From the NCBI GenBank assembly GCA_023253295.1, contig JALRGZ010000014.1, positions 1-11,236 of the forward strand: DNA of 11,236 bases, read 5' to 3'. The notes below the pieces were generated by a model that had not been told where the DNA came from, searched no databases, and saw only the letters and a program-made list of their open reading frames with translations. Positions 1 through 8,182 of the stretch are shown piece after piece (positions within the stretch are counted from its first letter, which is position 1; the number at the start of each line of letters is the position of its first letter). The translations under genes were made by a program, and so were the position numbers. This stretch comes from Flavobacterium sp. (GTDB taxonomy: Bacteria > Bacteroidota > Bacteroidia > Flavobacteriales > Flavobacteriaceae).

Positions 1-959
1 TTAAAACAAGCTATAATTTGATGTGCTACTCTTAAAGCTTCAGTAGCCTGATCTAATGTCACAATTGGAGTTGTATTGTTATTAATGGCATCGGCGAATG
101 TTTCTAATTCGTCTAAGATGGCATTGTTTTGATGAACATCCGGATTGGAGAAATAAATTTGTTTTTTTACACCTTCGGCATTTTGCAAAATCATATCAAA
201 ATCTCCCGGAACTTCAGGAGCGTCTTTCATTTTTACTACTTCACATTTCTTTTCTAAGAAGTCAACCGAGATGTAAGCATCTTTTTGAAAGAAACGTGTT
301 TTGCGCATGTTTTTCATAGAAATACGACTGGCAGTAAGATTGGCTACACAACCATTTTCAAATTCGATTCGGGCATTAGCAATATCAGGTGTCTCACTAA
401 TTACTGAAACTCCGCTGGCACTGATGTTTTTTACTTTTGATTGTACTACGCTTAAAATAACATCAATATCGTGAATCATCAAATCCAAAACGACGGGAAC
501 ATCTGTACCACGAGGATTGAATTCAGCTAATCGATGCGTTTCAATAAACATTGGGTTTTCAATCATATTTTTAGTAGCAATGAATGCCGGATTGAAACGT
601 TCTACGTGTCCCACTTGTCCTTTTACATTGTATTCATTGGCTAAAGCAATAATTTCTTCTGCTTCTTCAATAGTATTCGAAATTGGTTTTTCAATAAAAA
701 CGTGTTTGCCTGATTTGATGGCGGTTCTGGCACATTTGTAGTGTGAAAGGGTAGGAGTTACAATATCAATTACGTCTACAGCGTGAATTAATTTGGCAAT
801 AGTAGGGAAGTTGGTGTATCCAAATTCTTTAGCGATTTTTTGAGCGTACTCTTGATTTTCATCATAAAAACCTACTAATTCATATTTTTCAGATTGTTGT
901 AATAAACGCAAATGAATTTTACCTAGATGACCAGCACCTAAAACTCCTACTTTTAGCAT
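1..959 (-). CDS. Gfo/Idh/MocA-family NAD(P)-dependent oxidoreductase, C-terminus cut by window edge
   Basis: The frame is open from an ATG at 957-959 to base 3 with no stop, so 319 codons are visible and the C-terminus lies outside. The N-terminus is a Rossmann fold: VGVLGAGHLG at residues 4-13 is the dinucleotide-binding glycine motif, and EKP at 90-92 is the family hallmark. A GHVERFNPA stretch at 117-125 and LDLMIHDID at 158-166 (Asp159, His163 as probable active-site residues) mark the start of the C-terminal substrate domain. The GHVERFNPA signature resembles sugar-nucleotide 3-dehydrogenases of the GnnA/WlbA type, so a UDP-sugar is a possible substrate. That is inference, because the family is functionally broad and no sugar-pathway neighbour is visible. 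Such proteins are usually a little over 300 residues, so only a few are probably missing. It is divergent from pcm across 124 bases. Confidence 0.9.
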   Translation of the reverse strand, partial: MLKVGVLGAGHLGKIHLRLLQQSEKYELVGFYDENQEYAQKIAKEFGYTNFPTIAKLIHAVDVIDIVTPTLSHYKCARTAIKSGKHVFIEKPISNTIEEAEEIIALANEYNVKGQVGHVERFNPAFIATKNMIENPMFIETHRLAEFNPRGTDVPVVLDLMIHDIDVILSVVQSKVKNISASGVSVISETPDIANARIEFENGCVANLTASRISMKNMRKTRFFQKDAYISVDFLEKKCEVVKMKDAPEVPGDFDMILQNAEGVKKQIYFSNPDVHQNNAILDELETFADAINNNTTPIVTLDQATEALRVAHQIIACF

Positions 960-975
960 GATAATGTATTTTTAA

Positions 976-983
976 CAAAAGTA
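976..983 (-). promoter_or_regulatory. -7 promoter box of the Gfo/Idh/MocA gene
   Basis: Read on the minus strand this is TACTTTTG, a perfect match to the TAnnTTTG -7 consensus of Bacteroides and Flavobacterium. It ends 16 bases before the ATG at 959, giving a predicted leader of roughly 10-13 bases. I see no clear TTG element at the expected -33 distance. Confidence 0.5.
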
Positions 984-1030
984 GGAAATTCAATTTAAAA
1001 ATAATAGTATAAATGAATTGGATTTTGGGT

Positions 1031-1062
1031 TTTGCTTTTTGGAATTTTTACTCCTATTTTTA
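1031..1062 (+). promoter_or_regulatory. Candidate pcm promoter
   Basis: TTTG at 1031-1034 and TATTTTTA at 1055-1062 (one mismatch to TAnnTTTG) are separated by 20 bases, within the 17-23 range known for flavobacterial promoters. Transcription would start near 1066, giving a leader of about 18 bases before the TTG start codon of pcm. Confidence 0.45.
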
Positions 1063-1083
1063 CAGAAAAATAAACCCTAAACA

Positions 1084-1725
1084 TTGAAAGATACAGCAAA
1101 ACATCAAGGACTTCGCAATCAATTAGTAAGCACTTTACAACAAAAAGGGATTACTGATTTACGTGTGCTTGATGCTATTAAGAAAATTCCAAGACACCTT
1201 TTTTTGAATTCCAGTTTTGAAGATTATGCGTATCAGGATAAGGCATTTCCTATAGGTGCAGGGCAAACTATTTCCCAGCCTTATACTGTAGCATTTCAAT
1301 CGCAATTATTAGAGGTAAAGAAAGATCATAAAGTATTAGAAATAGGAACCGGTTCGGGTTATCAAACTGCCGTTTTGTGTATGATGGGCGCTAAAGTGTA
1401 TAGTATCGAAAGGCAAAATGAGTTGTTTAAACAAACCTCTGTGTTGCTTCCTAAATTAGGAATAAGACCAAAACATCTTACTTTTGGGGATGGTTATAAA
1501 GGTTTACCAACTTATGCTCCTTTTGATAGTATTATTGTAACTGCCGGAGCGCCTTATATTCCGCAGCCATTGATGGCACAATTAAAAATAGGAGGAAGAT
1601 TAGTAATTCCTTTGGGAGAAGATGTTCAGATTATGACGCTTCTTATTCGTAAAAACGAAACCCAATTTGAAAAACATGAATTGGGTGAATTCCGATTTGT
1701 ACCTTTGTTAGAAGACAAAAACTAA
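1084..1725 (+). CDS. pcm: Protein-L-isoaspartate (D-aspartate) O-methyltransferase
   Basis: This 213-residue cytosolic enzyme transfers a methyl group from S-adenosylmethionine to the carboxyl of L-isoaspartyl residues in aged proteins, starting their conversion back to aspartate. The SAM-binding motif VLEIGTGSG lies at 84-92. The family signature GAGQTISQP at 58-66 carries the conserved serine, and the strand FDSIIVTAGAP at 147-157 is followed by the LKIGGRLVIPLG block at 167-178. The start codon is TTG at 1084: the residues after it (KDTAKHQGLR) look like the normal N-terminus of flavobacterial homologues, and the next methionine, at residue 100, is inside the SAM domain. It appears monocistronic, with a candidate promoter just upstream and a strong terminator 28 bases after its stop. 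Confidence 0.96.
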   Translation: MKDTAKHQGLRNQLVSTLQQKGITDLRVLDAIKKIPRHLFLNSSFEDYAYQDKAFPIGAGQTISQPYTVAFQSQLLEVKKDHKVLEIGTGSGYQTAVLCMMGAKVYSIERQNELFKQTSVLLPKLGIRPKHLTFGDGYKGLPTYAPFDSIIVTAGAPYIPQPLMAQLKIGGRLVIPLGEDVQIMTLLIRKNETQFEKHELGEFRFVPLLEDKN

Positions 1726-1753
1726 AACAATTATCTTGTTGAATTATAAAAGA

Positions 1754-1797
1754 TTTCGCCTTGCTACTTAAAGAAAAGTGGTAAGGCGAAAATGTTT

Positions 1798-1799
<2 letters not shown>
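1754..1799. terminator. Bidirectional hairpin terminator between pcm and sdaA
   Basis: Bases 1754-1767 pair with 1778-1791 in a 14-bp stem with two G-T wobbles. Two more A-T pairs can extend it inward, leaving a 6-base loop. On the plus strand it is followed by a T-run (1795-1799) that ends inside the stop codon of sdaA. On the minus strand the other side is TCTTTT, so the hairpin can serve both convergent genes. Confidence 0.85.
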
Positions 1800-3225
<1,426 letters not shown>

Positions 3226-3249
3226 GATATAAAACTTGTTGGGGGTTAA

Positions 3250-3264
3250 TAGAATTTAATTCTA
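3250..3264. repeat. 15-bp palindrome between smpB and sdaA
   Basis: TAGAATT and AATTCTA form perfect 7-base arms around one central base, about 25 bases upstream of the sdaA start codon. It could be a small operator, but AT-rich palindromes of this size arise by chance in DNA of this composition. The rest of the 90-base gap shows no clear promoter or terminator. Confidence 0.2.
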
Positions 3265-3315
3265 GTTAGATTATTGTTTTGTTTTAAAGAGTCACAAAAG
3301 ATTTTGGTCTTAACT

Positions 3316-3771
3316 TTAAAAAGACTTTTTGATTCGGTCTAAATCACGTTTGGTGTCTTGTTCTTTCAAAGATTCGCGTTTGTCGTAGTTTTTCTTACCC
3401 TTACAAAGACCAATTTCCAGTTTGGCAATTCCTTTTTCGTTAGTGAATAATCGCAGTGGAATAATGGTTAGACCTTTGGCTTGTACACTTCGGGCAAGGT
3501 TTTTTAATTCGCGTTTGTTCAAAAGCAATTTTCTTTCACTTCTGGATTTGTGATTGAATTGGTTCCCAAAAGCATATTCTTCAATATAAGTATTGATAGC
3601 GAAAAGTTCGTTACTTTCATTAAATTCACAAAAACTTTCGGTAATATTTGCTTTTCCTAAGCGAATAGATTTGATTTCTGTACCTGCAAGGACTATTCCG
3701 GCAGTATATTTTTCGATTATTTCGTAATCAAATCGAGCTCTTTTATTGAGTATGTTGACTGTCTTTAGCAT
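3316..3771 (-). CDS. smpB: SsrA (tmRNA)-binding protein SmpB
   Basis: SmpB binds tmRNA and brings it to stalled ribosomes for trans-translation. All family landmarks are present in 151 residues: NKRARFDYE near the start (9-17), GIVLAGTEIKSIRLGKA at 25-41, the FGN..H..R..RKLLL region at 68-84, KGLTIIPL at 99-106, and the basic tail KGKKNYDKR at 124-132 continuing to residue 151. That tail inserts into the ribosomal mRNA channel in known SmpB structures. The ATG at 3771 gives the usual flavobacterial N-terminus (MLKTVNILNKRARF). The gene is divergent from the VF530 gene across 69 bases. The ssrA RNA gene itself is not in this window. Confidence 0.97.
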   Translation of the reverse strand: MLKTVNILNKRARFDYEIIEKYTAGIVLAGTEIKSIRLGKANITESFCEFNESNELFAINTYIEEYAFGNQFNHKSRSERKLLLNKRELKNLARSVQAKGLTIIPLRLFTNEKGIAKLEIGLCKGKKNYDKRESLKEQDTKRDLDRIKKSF

Positions 3772-3776
3772 AGCTA

Positions 3777-3808
3777 CAAATGTAGAAACAATTAGTAAAA
3801 AACCACAA
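3777..3808 (-). promoter_or_regulatory. smpB promoter, predicted near-leaderless
   Basis: On the minus strand, TTG (3808-3806) and TACATTTG (3784-3777, a perfect TAnnTTTG) are separated by 21 bases. The -7 box ends 5 bases before the ATG, so transcription should begin within about 0-3 bases of the start codon. Confidence 0.55.
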
Positions 3809-3827
3809 TTTTTAAATGGATTTGAGT

Positions 3828-3835
3828 TATTTTTG
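3828..3835 (+). promoter_or_regulatory. -7 promoter box of the VF530-family gene
   Basis: TATTTTTG is a perfect TAnnTTTG match ending 5 bases before the ATG at 3841, the same geometry as the smpB promoter on the opposite strand. No clear TTG element lies 17-23 bases upstream, and T-rich DNA makes chance matches likely. Confidence 0.4.
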
Positions 3836-3840
3836 TTTTT

Positions 3841-4068
3841 ATGGAAAAACCAATATCAAATGATCCGCTTCACGGCAAAACTTTAAAAGTTATAGTAGAA
3901 AAATTAGTTGATTATTACGGATTTGACACTTTAGCCGAATTAATTCCAATTAGATGCTTTTCTCATAACCCAAGTGTAAAGTCTAGTTTGACTTTTTTAC
4001 GAAAAACCGATTGGGCCAGAAAAAAAGTAGAAGAATTGTATATCAAATCTTTACCTAAGTTTGACTAA
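3841..4068 (+). CDS. VF530-family protein (DUF2132), putative small DNA-binding protein
   Basis: This 75-residue protein carries the conserved core of the VF530/DUF2132 family almost end to end: DPLHG at 8-12, IPIRCF at 35-40 and PSVKSSLTFLRKTDWAR at 44-60. It has no signal peptide or membrane segment, so it should be cytosolic. Family members are small helical proteins with a fold proposed to bind DNA; their biological role is not established. The ATG at 3841 fits the family length, and a good -7 box sits just upstream. The stop codon overlaps the stop of the convergent aldose epimerase gene by 4 bases. The family assignment is firm; function is unknown. Confidence 0.9.
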   Translation: MEKPISNDPLHGKTLKVIVEKLVDYYGFDTLAELIPIRCFSHNPSVKSSLTFLRKTDWARKKVEELYIKSLPKFD

Positions 4069-4943
4069 ACAATTTCAATAACAAATTTAGAATTAAAAGT
4101 TTCGTTAGCCTCGATGACTTGAATACCTTCTTTGTCAAAAAGATTTCCGTTAGATTCATTGGTGTCCGAATAACCATGCCAAGGTTCGATACAAAGAAAA
4201 GGTGCATTCTTTACTGTCCAAATTCCTAAATGAGGGAACCCTTGAAAATGAACTTTTAATAAAGCTGACTTGTTTTTTAAAATACTTAAGCTTTTCGATT
4301 CTAAATTTTTAAAAATCAGAGCGTCATTTTCAAACAGTTTATAGTTTAGAGGAATCAAACCATCTTGTTTTTCCAAAATTTCAGTTTTGTCTGAAATCAA
4401 ATTGTCTTCTAACAAAGTAAATTCCAAAGTTTCGTCTTTTTCGAATTGTAGTTGGAAGTCTTCAAAATTCCCATTCAAAGCAAATGCCGGATGCGCTCCA
4501 ATCGAGAAAGGCATTTTTGAAGCAGTTTTATTGATTACAGTATAAGCGATGCTTAAATTTTTTGCTTCAAGCGTATAACAAATTTGTAATTCAAATTCGA
4601 AAGGATAAAGTTTTAAAGTATCGGTTGAAGACTGAATCGAAAAAGTTGCACTATTTTCGGTTTTTCCGATCAATTCAAAAATCATATCTCTGGCAAAACC
4701 ATGACGGGGTAATTGATAGTTTTTGTTATCAATTTGATAGCTGTTGTCTGTTAGTGTACCTACAATTGGAAACAAAATAGGAGAATGTTTTCCCCAGAAA
4801 TCGGGATTACCTTCCCAAATATACTCCTTATTATTAGCTGAAGATTGTAGCGAAAATAATTCGGCGCCTTTATGATTGATTTTGGCAGTGATTTGGCTGT
4901 TTGAAATTGTTGTTGTCAAAGCGATAGATTTTAAAAAAAGCAT
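4065..4943 (-). CDS. Aldose 1-epimerase family protein (LacX/YeaD-like mutarotase)
   Basis: The family interconverts the alpha and beta anomers of sugars or sugar phosphates in the cytosol. The fold is recognisable through HSPILFPIVG (53-62), LPRHGFARD (78-86), IGAHPAFAL (148-156) and FLCIEPWHGY (249-258). By comparison with galactose mutarotase, His81, His151 and Glu253 are the probable substrate and catalytic residues. The exact sugar cannot be read from the sequence. The start is uncertain: ATG at 4943 gives 292 residues, but a TTG at 4919 (residue 9) would give an N-terminus of TTTISNSQI type and 284 residues, closer to typical relatives. A partial -7 box at 4953-4946 also argues for the inner start. 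The gene is divergent from the M1 peptidase and tail-to-tail with the VF530 gene. Confidence 0.9.
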   Translation of the reverse strand: MLFLKSIALTTTISNSQITAKINHKGAELFSLQSSANNKEYIWEGNPDFWGKHSPILFPIVGTLTDNSYQIDNKNYQLPRHGFARDMIFELIGKTENSATFSIQSSTDTLKLYPFEFELQICYTLEAKNLSIAYTVINKTASKMPFSIGAHPAFALNGNFEDFQLQFEKDETLEFTLLEDNLISDKTEILEKQDGLIPLNYKLFENDALIFKNLESKSLSILKNKSALLKVHFQGFPHLGIWTVKNAPFLCIEPWHGYSDTNESNGNLFDKEGIQVIEANETFNSKFVIEIV

Positions 4944-4945
4944 CG

Positions 4946-4953
4946 CTAAAGTA
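4946..4953 (-). promoter_or_regulatory. Possible -7 box of the aldose epimerase gene
   Basis: On the minus strand this reads TACTTTAG, one mismatch from TAnnTTTG, ending 2 bases before the ATG at 4943. If real, transcription would start at or inside that ATG, making TTG at 4919 the likely start with a leader of about 20 bases. No -33 element is visible. Confidence 0.25.
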
Positions 4954-5030
4954 ATTATATTTAAGGGAATCGTTTTAATGATTGTTAAATATTTTCTTAA
5001 AATTGGATTAAAGGCAAAATATTATAAAAA

Positions 5031-5057
5031 TTGTATGTCTTTTTTTTTATTAATTTG
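5031..5057 (+). promoter_or_regulatory. Candidate promoter of the M1 peptidase gene with a T9 spacer tract
   Basis: TTG at 5031-5033 and TTAATTTG at 5050-5057 (one mismatch to TAnnTTTG) are separated by 16 bases, slightly under the usual 17-23. The spacer contains nine consecutive T residues (5040-5048). Transcription would start near 5061, leaving an A-rich leader of about 15 bases before the ATG. Confidence 0.3.
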
Positions 5058-5075
5058 TAACAAATAGAAAAAAAC

Positions 5076-7331
5076 ATGAAAATAAATAGGTTTGGTGCTG
5101 TTTTTCAAATGGCCATTTTACTAGGTAGTTCTACTTTTTTATTAGCTCAGGAAACTACTAATCAAAAACAAGTTTCTAATTATAATTATCGCGATGCTTT
5201 TGCTCCGTTTTTTTATACTAAAAATGGAACTGCAACCCGTTCAGCAAGTGGTCAACCGGGAGCTGAATATTGGCAAAATCGTGCCGATTATAAATTAACC
5301 GCTGTTTTGAATGAGAAAACCAATGAAATTACAGCAACTGACATTATTACCTATACCAATAACAGTACTGATGAATTGTCGTTTTTGTGGCTGAATTTAG
5401 ATCAAAATTTATTCCGTGGAGATTCTCGTGGCGAAGCTGTGGTTCCTGTAGTTGGAAGTAGAAACGGTCGTCAGGGGCAAATTTTTGATGGAGGTCATAA
5501 AATCAAATCGGTAAGAATCACTAAGATTGATAATAAAAAAGTAGACCTTGAGGCAAAATACATTGTAAGCGATACGCGTATGCAGTTGTTTCTTCCTGAA
5601 GATTTAAAATCAAAAGGAGGAAAAGTGGAATTCAAAATCGAGTTTTCTTATATTTCTCCTAATGAAGGTTCGGATAGAACCGGGGTTTTAGAAACTAAAA
5701 ACGGAAAGATTTTCACTATTGCACAATGGTATCCTCGTATGTGTGTGTATGATGATGTAAGAGGTTGGAATACGCATCCTTATTTAGGAGCAGCTGAGTT
5801 TTATTTAGAATATGGAGATTATGAAATTTCAATTACTGCGCCATCTAATCATATTGTAGTTTGTTCGGGAGAATTAACGAATGCTAAAGATGTTTTTTCG
5901 GCTGAAGAATTAAAAAAATACAATGAAGCTAAAGAAAGCGAAAAAACAGTGATGATTCGTTCATTGGAACAAGTATTAGCGGTTAAAAATCCCGTTAGCA
6001 CTACAAAAACATGGAATTTTAAATTAACAAATGCTCGCGATATTACTTGGGCATCTTCTGCTGCTTTTATTTTTGATGGTGCCCGAATTAATTTACCAAG
6101 TGGAAAGAAATCTTTAGCGCTTTCAGTTTATCCGGAAGAAAGTGCTGGTAATGATGCCTGGGGACGTTCAACTGAATATGTAAAGCATTCTATTGAAAAT
6201 TATTCTAAAAGATGGTTCGAATATTCTTATCCCGTAGCGACTAATGTGGCAGGAAATGAAGGTGGAATGGAGTATCCGGGAATTGTTTTTTGTAGCTGGA
6301 AATCTAAAGGGAAAAGATTGTGGGGAGTTACAGATCACGAATTTGGACACAATTGGTTTCCTATGATTGTAGGTACAAATGAGCGCTTATTTGGATGGCA
6401 GGATGAAGGTTTGAACACTTTTATTAACTCTTTGAGTAATATAGATTTCAATAATGGTGAGTATAACGATCCGAAAGAGGATATGCATGAGACAAGTTTA
6501 ATTTATACGGATCCGGAATTAGAACCTATAATGACGGCTCCGGATAATATGAAAGAGGATCATATTGGAGAATTGTGTTATTCTAAACCAAGTGCAGGAT
6601 TAGTGATTTTAAGAGAGCAAATTTTGGGAGAAGAACGTTTTGATTTAGCTTTTAGAACCTATATCAATCGTTGGGCTTTTAAACATCCTACTCCTGATGA
6701 TTTTTTCAGAACTATGGAAAATGTGGGCGGAGAAGATTTGAATTGGTTCTGGAGAGGTTGGTTTCAAAACAATTGGAAATTTGATCAAGGTGTGAATTCA
6801 ATTAAATATGTAAAAAATGATCCTTCAAAAGGTGTGTTTATTACGATTGAAAACTTTGAGCAATTACCAATGCCGGTGATTATGGATATTAAATTCAAAA
6901 GTGGAAAAGTGGATCGCGTGAAATTGCCGGTGGAAGTTTGGCAAAAGAATGTTGAGTGGACTTTTAAACACAATTCTACTGAAGAAATCGAAAGTATTAC
7001 TTTAGATCCTGATCATGTTTTTCCAGATAGTAATGAAGAAAATAATATCTGGACTGCTGGAAAAGGATTAGTTGAGAAAGCTGTTGAAACCGATGGTTAT
7101 TTAGGAGTTTATGCTAATTCGAGAGTTCCTTATAAAATTACGGTTTCTGAAAAAAATACTTTTTTGTATGTAGATATTCCTGATTATGCGGATTTTATGG
7201 TAGAGCCTATTGGGGAGAATATGTTTGAATCAAAGCGTACGGGATTGAAATTTAAATTTAAAGAAGATAAATCAGGTTTTGATATGATTGTGGGTGAAGG
7301 GAGATCGATTCCTTTTACAAAAACAAAATAA
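5076..7331 (+). CDS. Exported M1-family zinc metallopeptidase (aminopeptidase)
   Basis: This 751-residue protein starts with a Sec signal peptide (basic MKINR, hydrophobic core to about residue 24, probable cleavage after LAQ at 23-25). There is no lipobox cysteine, so it should be a soluble periplasmic or surface enzyme. An N-terminal beta domain (about 70-330) is followed by the gluzincin catalytic domain: GGMEYP at 396-401 in place of the classical GAMEN, HEFGH at 421-425, and the third zinc ligand Glu444 in DEGLN, 18 residues after His425. Tyr502 (CYSKPSAG) is the likely transition-state tyrosine. M1 enzymes remove N-terminal residues from peptides. A helical segment (500-570) and a beta-rich tail (from about 575) follow. 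I see no typical type IX secretion sorting domain at the C-terminus. It is probably monocistronic, with its own terminator. Confidence 0.94.
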   Translation: MKINRFGAVFQMAILLGSSTFLLAQETTNQKQVSNYNYRDAFAPFFYTKNGTATRSASGQPGAEYWQNRADYKLTAVLNEKTNEITATDIITYTNNSTDELSFLWLNLDQNLFRGDSRGEAVVPVVGSRNGRQGQIFDGGHKIKSVRITKIDNKKVDLEAKYIVSDTRMQLFLPEDLKSKGGKVEFKIEFSYISPNEGSDRTGVLETKNGKIFTIAQWYPRMCVYDDVRGWNTHPYLGAAEFYLEYGDYEISITAPSNHIVVCSGELTNAKDVFSAEELKKYNEAKESEKTVMIRSLEQVLAVKNPVSTTKTWNFKLTNARDITWASSAAFIFDGARINLPSGKKSLALSVYPEESAGNDAWGRSTEYVKHSIENYSKRWFEYSYPVATNVAGNEGGMEYPGIVFCSWKSKGKRLWGVTDHEFGHNWFPMIVGTNERLFGWQDEGLNTFINSLSNIDFNNGEYNDPKEDMHETSLIYTDPELEPIMTAPDNMKEDHIGELCYSKPSAGLVILREQILGEERFDLAFRTYINRWAFKHPTPDDFFRTMENVGGEDLNWFWRGWFQNNWKFDQGVNSIKYVKNDPSKGVFITIENFEQLPMPVIMDIKFKSGKVDRVKLPVEVWQKNVEWTFKHNSTEEIESITLDPDHVFPDSNEENNIWTAGKGLVEKAVETDGYLGVYANSRVPYKITVSEKNTFLYVDIPDYADFMVEPIGENMFESKRTGLKFKFKEDKSGFDMIVGEGRSIPFTKTK

Positions 7332-7352
7332 CACAACCGATTAACGTACAAG

Positions 7353-7384
7353 ACGGCTATTGAAAATTTCAATAGCCGTTTTTT
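7353..7384 (+). terminator. Rho-independent terminator of the M1 peptidase gene
   Basis: A perfect 12-bp stem (7353-7364 with 7368-7379) and 3-base loop are followed by six T residues (7379-7384), starting 21 bases after the stop codon. It separates the peptidase transcript from cmk. Confidence 0.92.
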
Positions 7385-7412
7385 GTTGGTAATTATATCA
7401 AGGAAAATGTTG

Positions 7413-7441
7413 TTTGCTAAGCTCAAAAAAATGTACTTTTA
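7413..7441 (+). promoter_or_regulatory. Candidate cmk promoter
   Basis: TTTG at 7413-7416 and TACTTTTA at 7434-7441 (one mismatch to TAnnTTTG) are spaced 17 bases apart. Predicted transcription start is near 7445, which lies after the TTG at 7442 and so favours the downstream TTG at 7475 as the cmk start. Confidence 0.5.
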
Positions 7442-7474
7442 TTGCTTTTTACAATCAACTTAGAAAAAAATATT

Positions 7475-8161
7475 TTGGATAATAAGATTACAATTGCAAT
7501 TGATGGGTTTTCCTCTACGGGAAAAAGTACTTTGGCTAAACAATTGGCAAAAGCATTAGGTTATGTATATGTGGATACAGGTGCTATGTACCGTGCGATT
7601 GCTTTTTTTGCGATGCAAAAAGGCTTCATCAAAACCGATTATTTAGATAAAGAAGCATTAATAGCGAGTTTGCCAAATATCCAATTACAGTTTCAATTTA
7701 ATCCGGATTTGGGTTTCGCCGAAATGTATCTGAACGGCGAAAACGTAGAAAAACAAATCCGTACGATTGCCGTTTCCAGTTTTGTGAGTAAGGTGGCAGA
7801 GTTACCTGAAGTACGTTCTAAATTAGTCGAACAACAGCAGCAAATGGGGAAAGACAAGGGTATCGTGATGGATGGCAGAGATATTGGAACGGTGGTTTTT
7901 CCGGAAGCAGAACTTAAAATTTACATGACAGCCAGTGCGCAAACCCGTGCTCAAAGACGCTATGATGAATTAATTCAAAAAGGGGACAGTGTTACTTTTG
8001 AAGAAGTATTGCAAAATGTAGAAGAACGCGATTATATTGATACGCACCGAAGCAATTCTCCTTTAGTGAAAGCGGAAGATGCGATTGAAATAGATAATTC
8101 TAATTTGACCAGAGAAGAACAATTTGAGTTGGTTTTGGATTTGGTAAAGGAAAAGTCTTAA
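7475..8161 (+). CDS. cmk: (d)CMP kinase (cytidylate kinase)
   Basis: It phosphorylates CMP and dCMP with ATP in the cytosol, feeding CTP and dCTP synthesis. The P-loop GFSSTGKST lies at 11-19, followed by VDTGAMYRA at 33-41, the CMP-binding segment IRTIAVSSFVSKVA at 95-108, DGRDIGTVVFP at 133-143 and the C-terminal RDYIDTHRSNSPL at 185-197. All are standard for the family. I chose the TTG at 7475 (MDNKITIAIDG, 228 residues) because the family normally begins just before the first strand, and because the predicted transcription start is near 7445. The frame stays open to another TTG at 7442, which would add 11 residues of no family likeness. It sits between two terminators and is probably monocistronic. 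Confidence 0.94.
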   Translation: MDNKITIAIDGFSSTGKSTLAKQLAKALGYVYVDTGAMYRAIAFFAMQKGFIKTDYLDKEALIASLPNIQLQFQFNPDLGFAEMYLNGENVEKQIRTIAVSSFVSKVAELPEVRSKLVEQQQQMGKDKGIVMDGRDIGTVVFPEAELKIYMTASAQTRAQRRYDELIQKGDSVTFEEVLQNVEERDYIDTHRSNSPLVKAEDAIEIDNSNLTREEQFELVLDLVKEKS

Positions 8162-8182
8162 AATAGATTTGTATAAAGAGTG

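Noticed and set aside
1..3. TTA at the first bases, which reads as a TAA stop on the minus strand.
   Set aside because: It is not in the reading frame of the oxidoreductase (codons occupy 3-5, 6-8 and so on), so the gene continues beyond the window.
945..986. Perfect 10-bp inverted repeat (945-954 with 977-986) flanking the start codon of the Gfo/Idh/MocA gene, suggesting a translation-blocking RNA hairpin.
   Set aside because: One arm is the -7 promoter box TACTTTTG itself and the other is codons 2-5. Transcription should start downstream of the box, so the RNA would lack one arm. Chance similarity is the simpler reading.
4876..5067. A 63-codon plus-strand frame across the start of the epimerase gene and the gap before the M1 peptidase.
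   Set aside because: The product is rich in Ile, Lys and Phe, as expected from AT-rich DNA, and it half overlaps the epimerase coding region. It also covers the predicted peptidase promoter.
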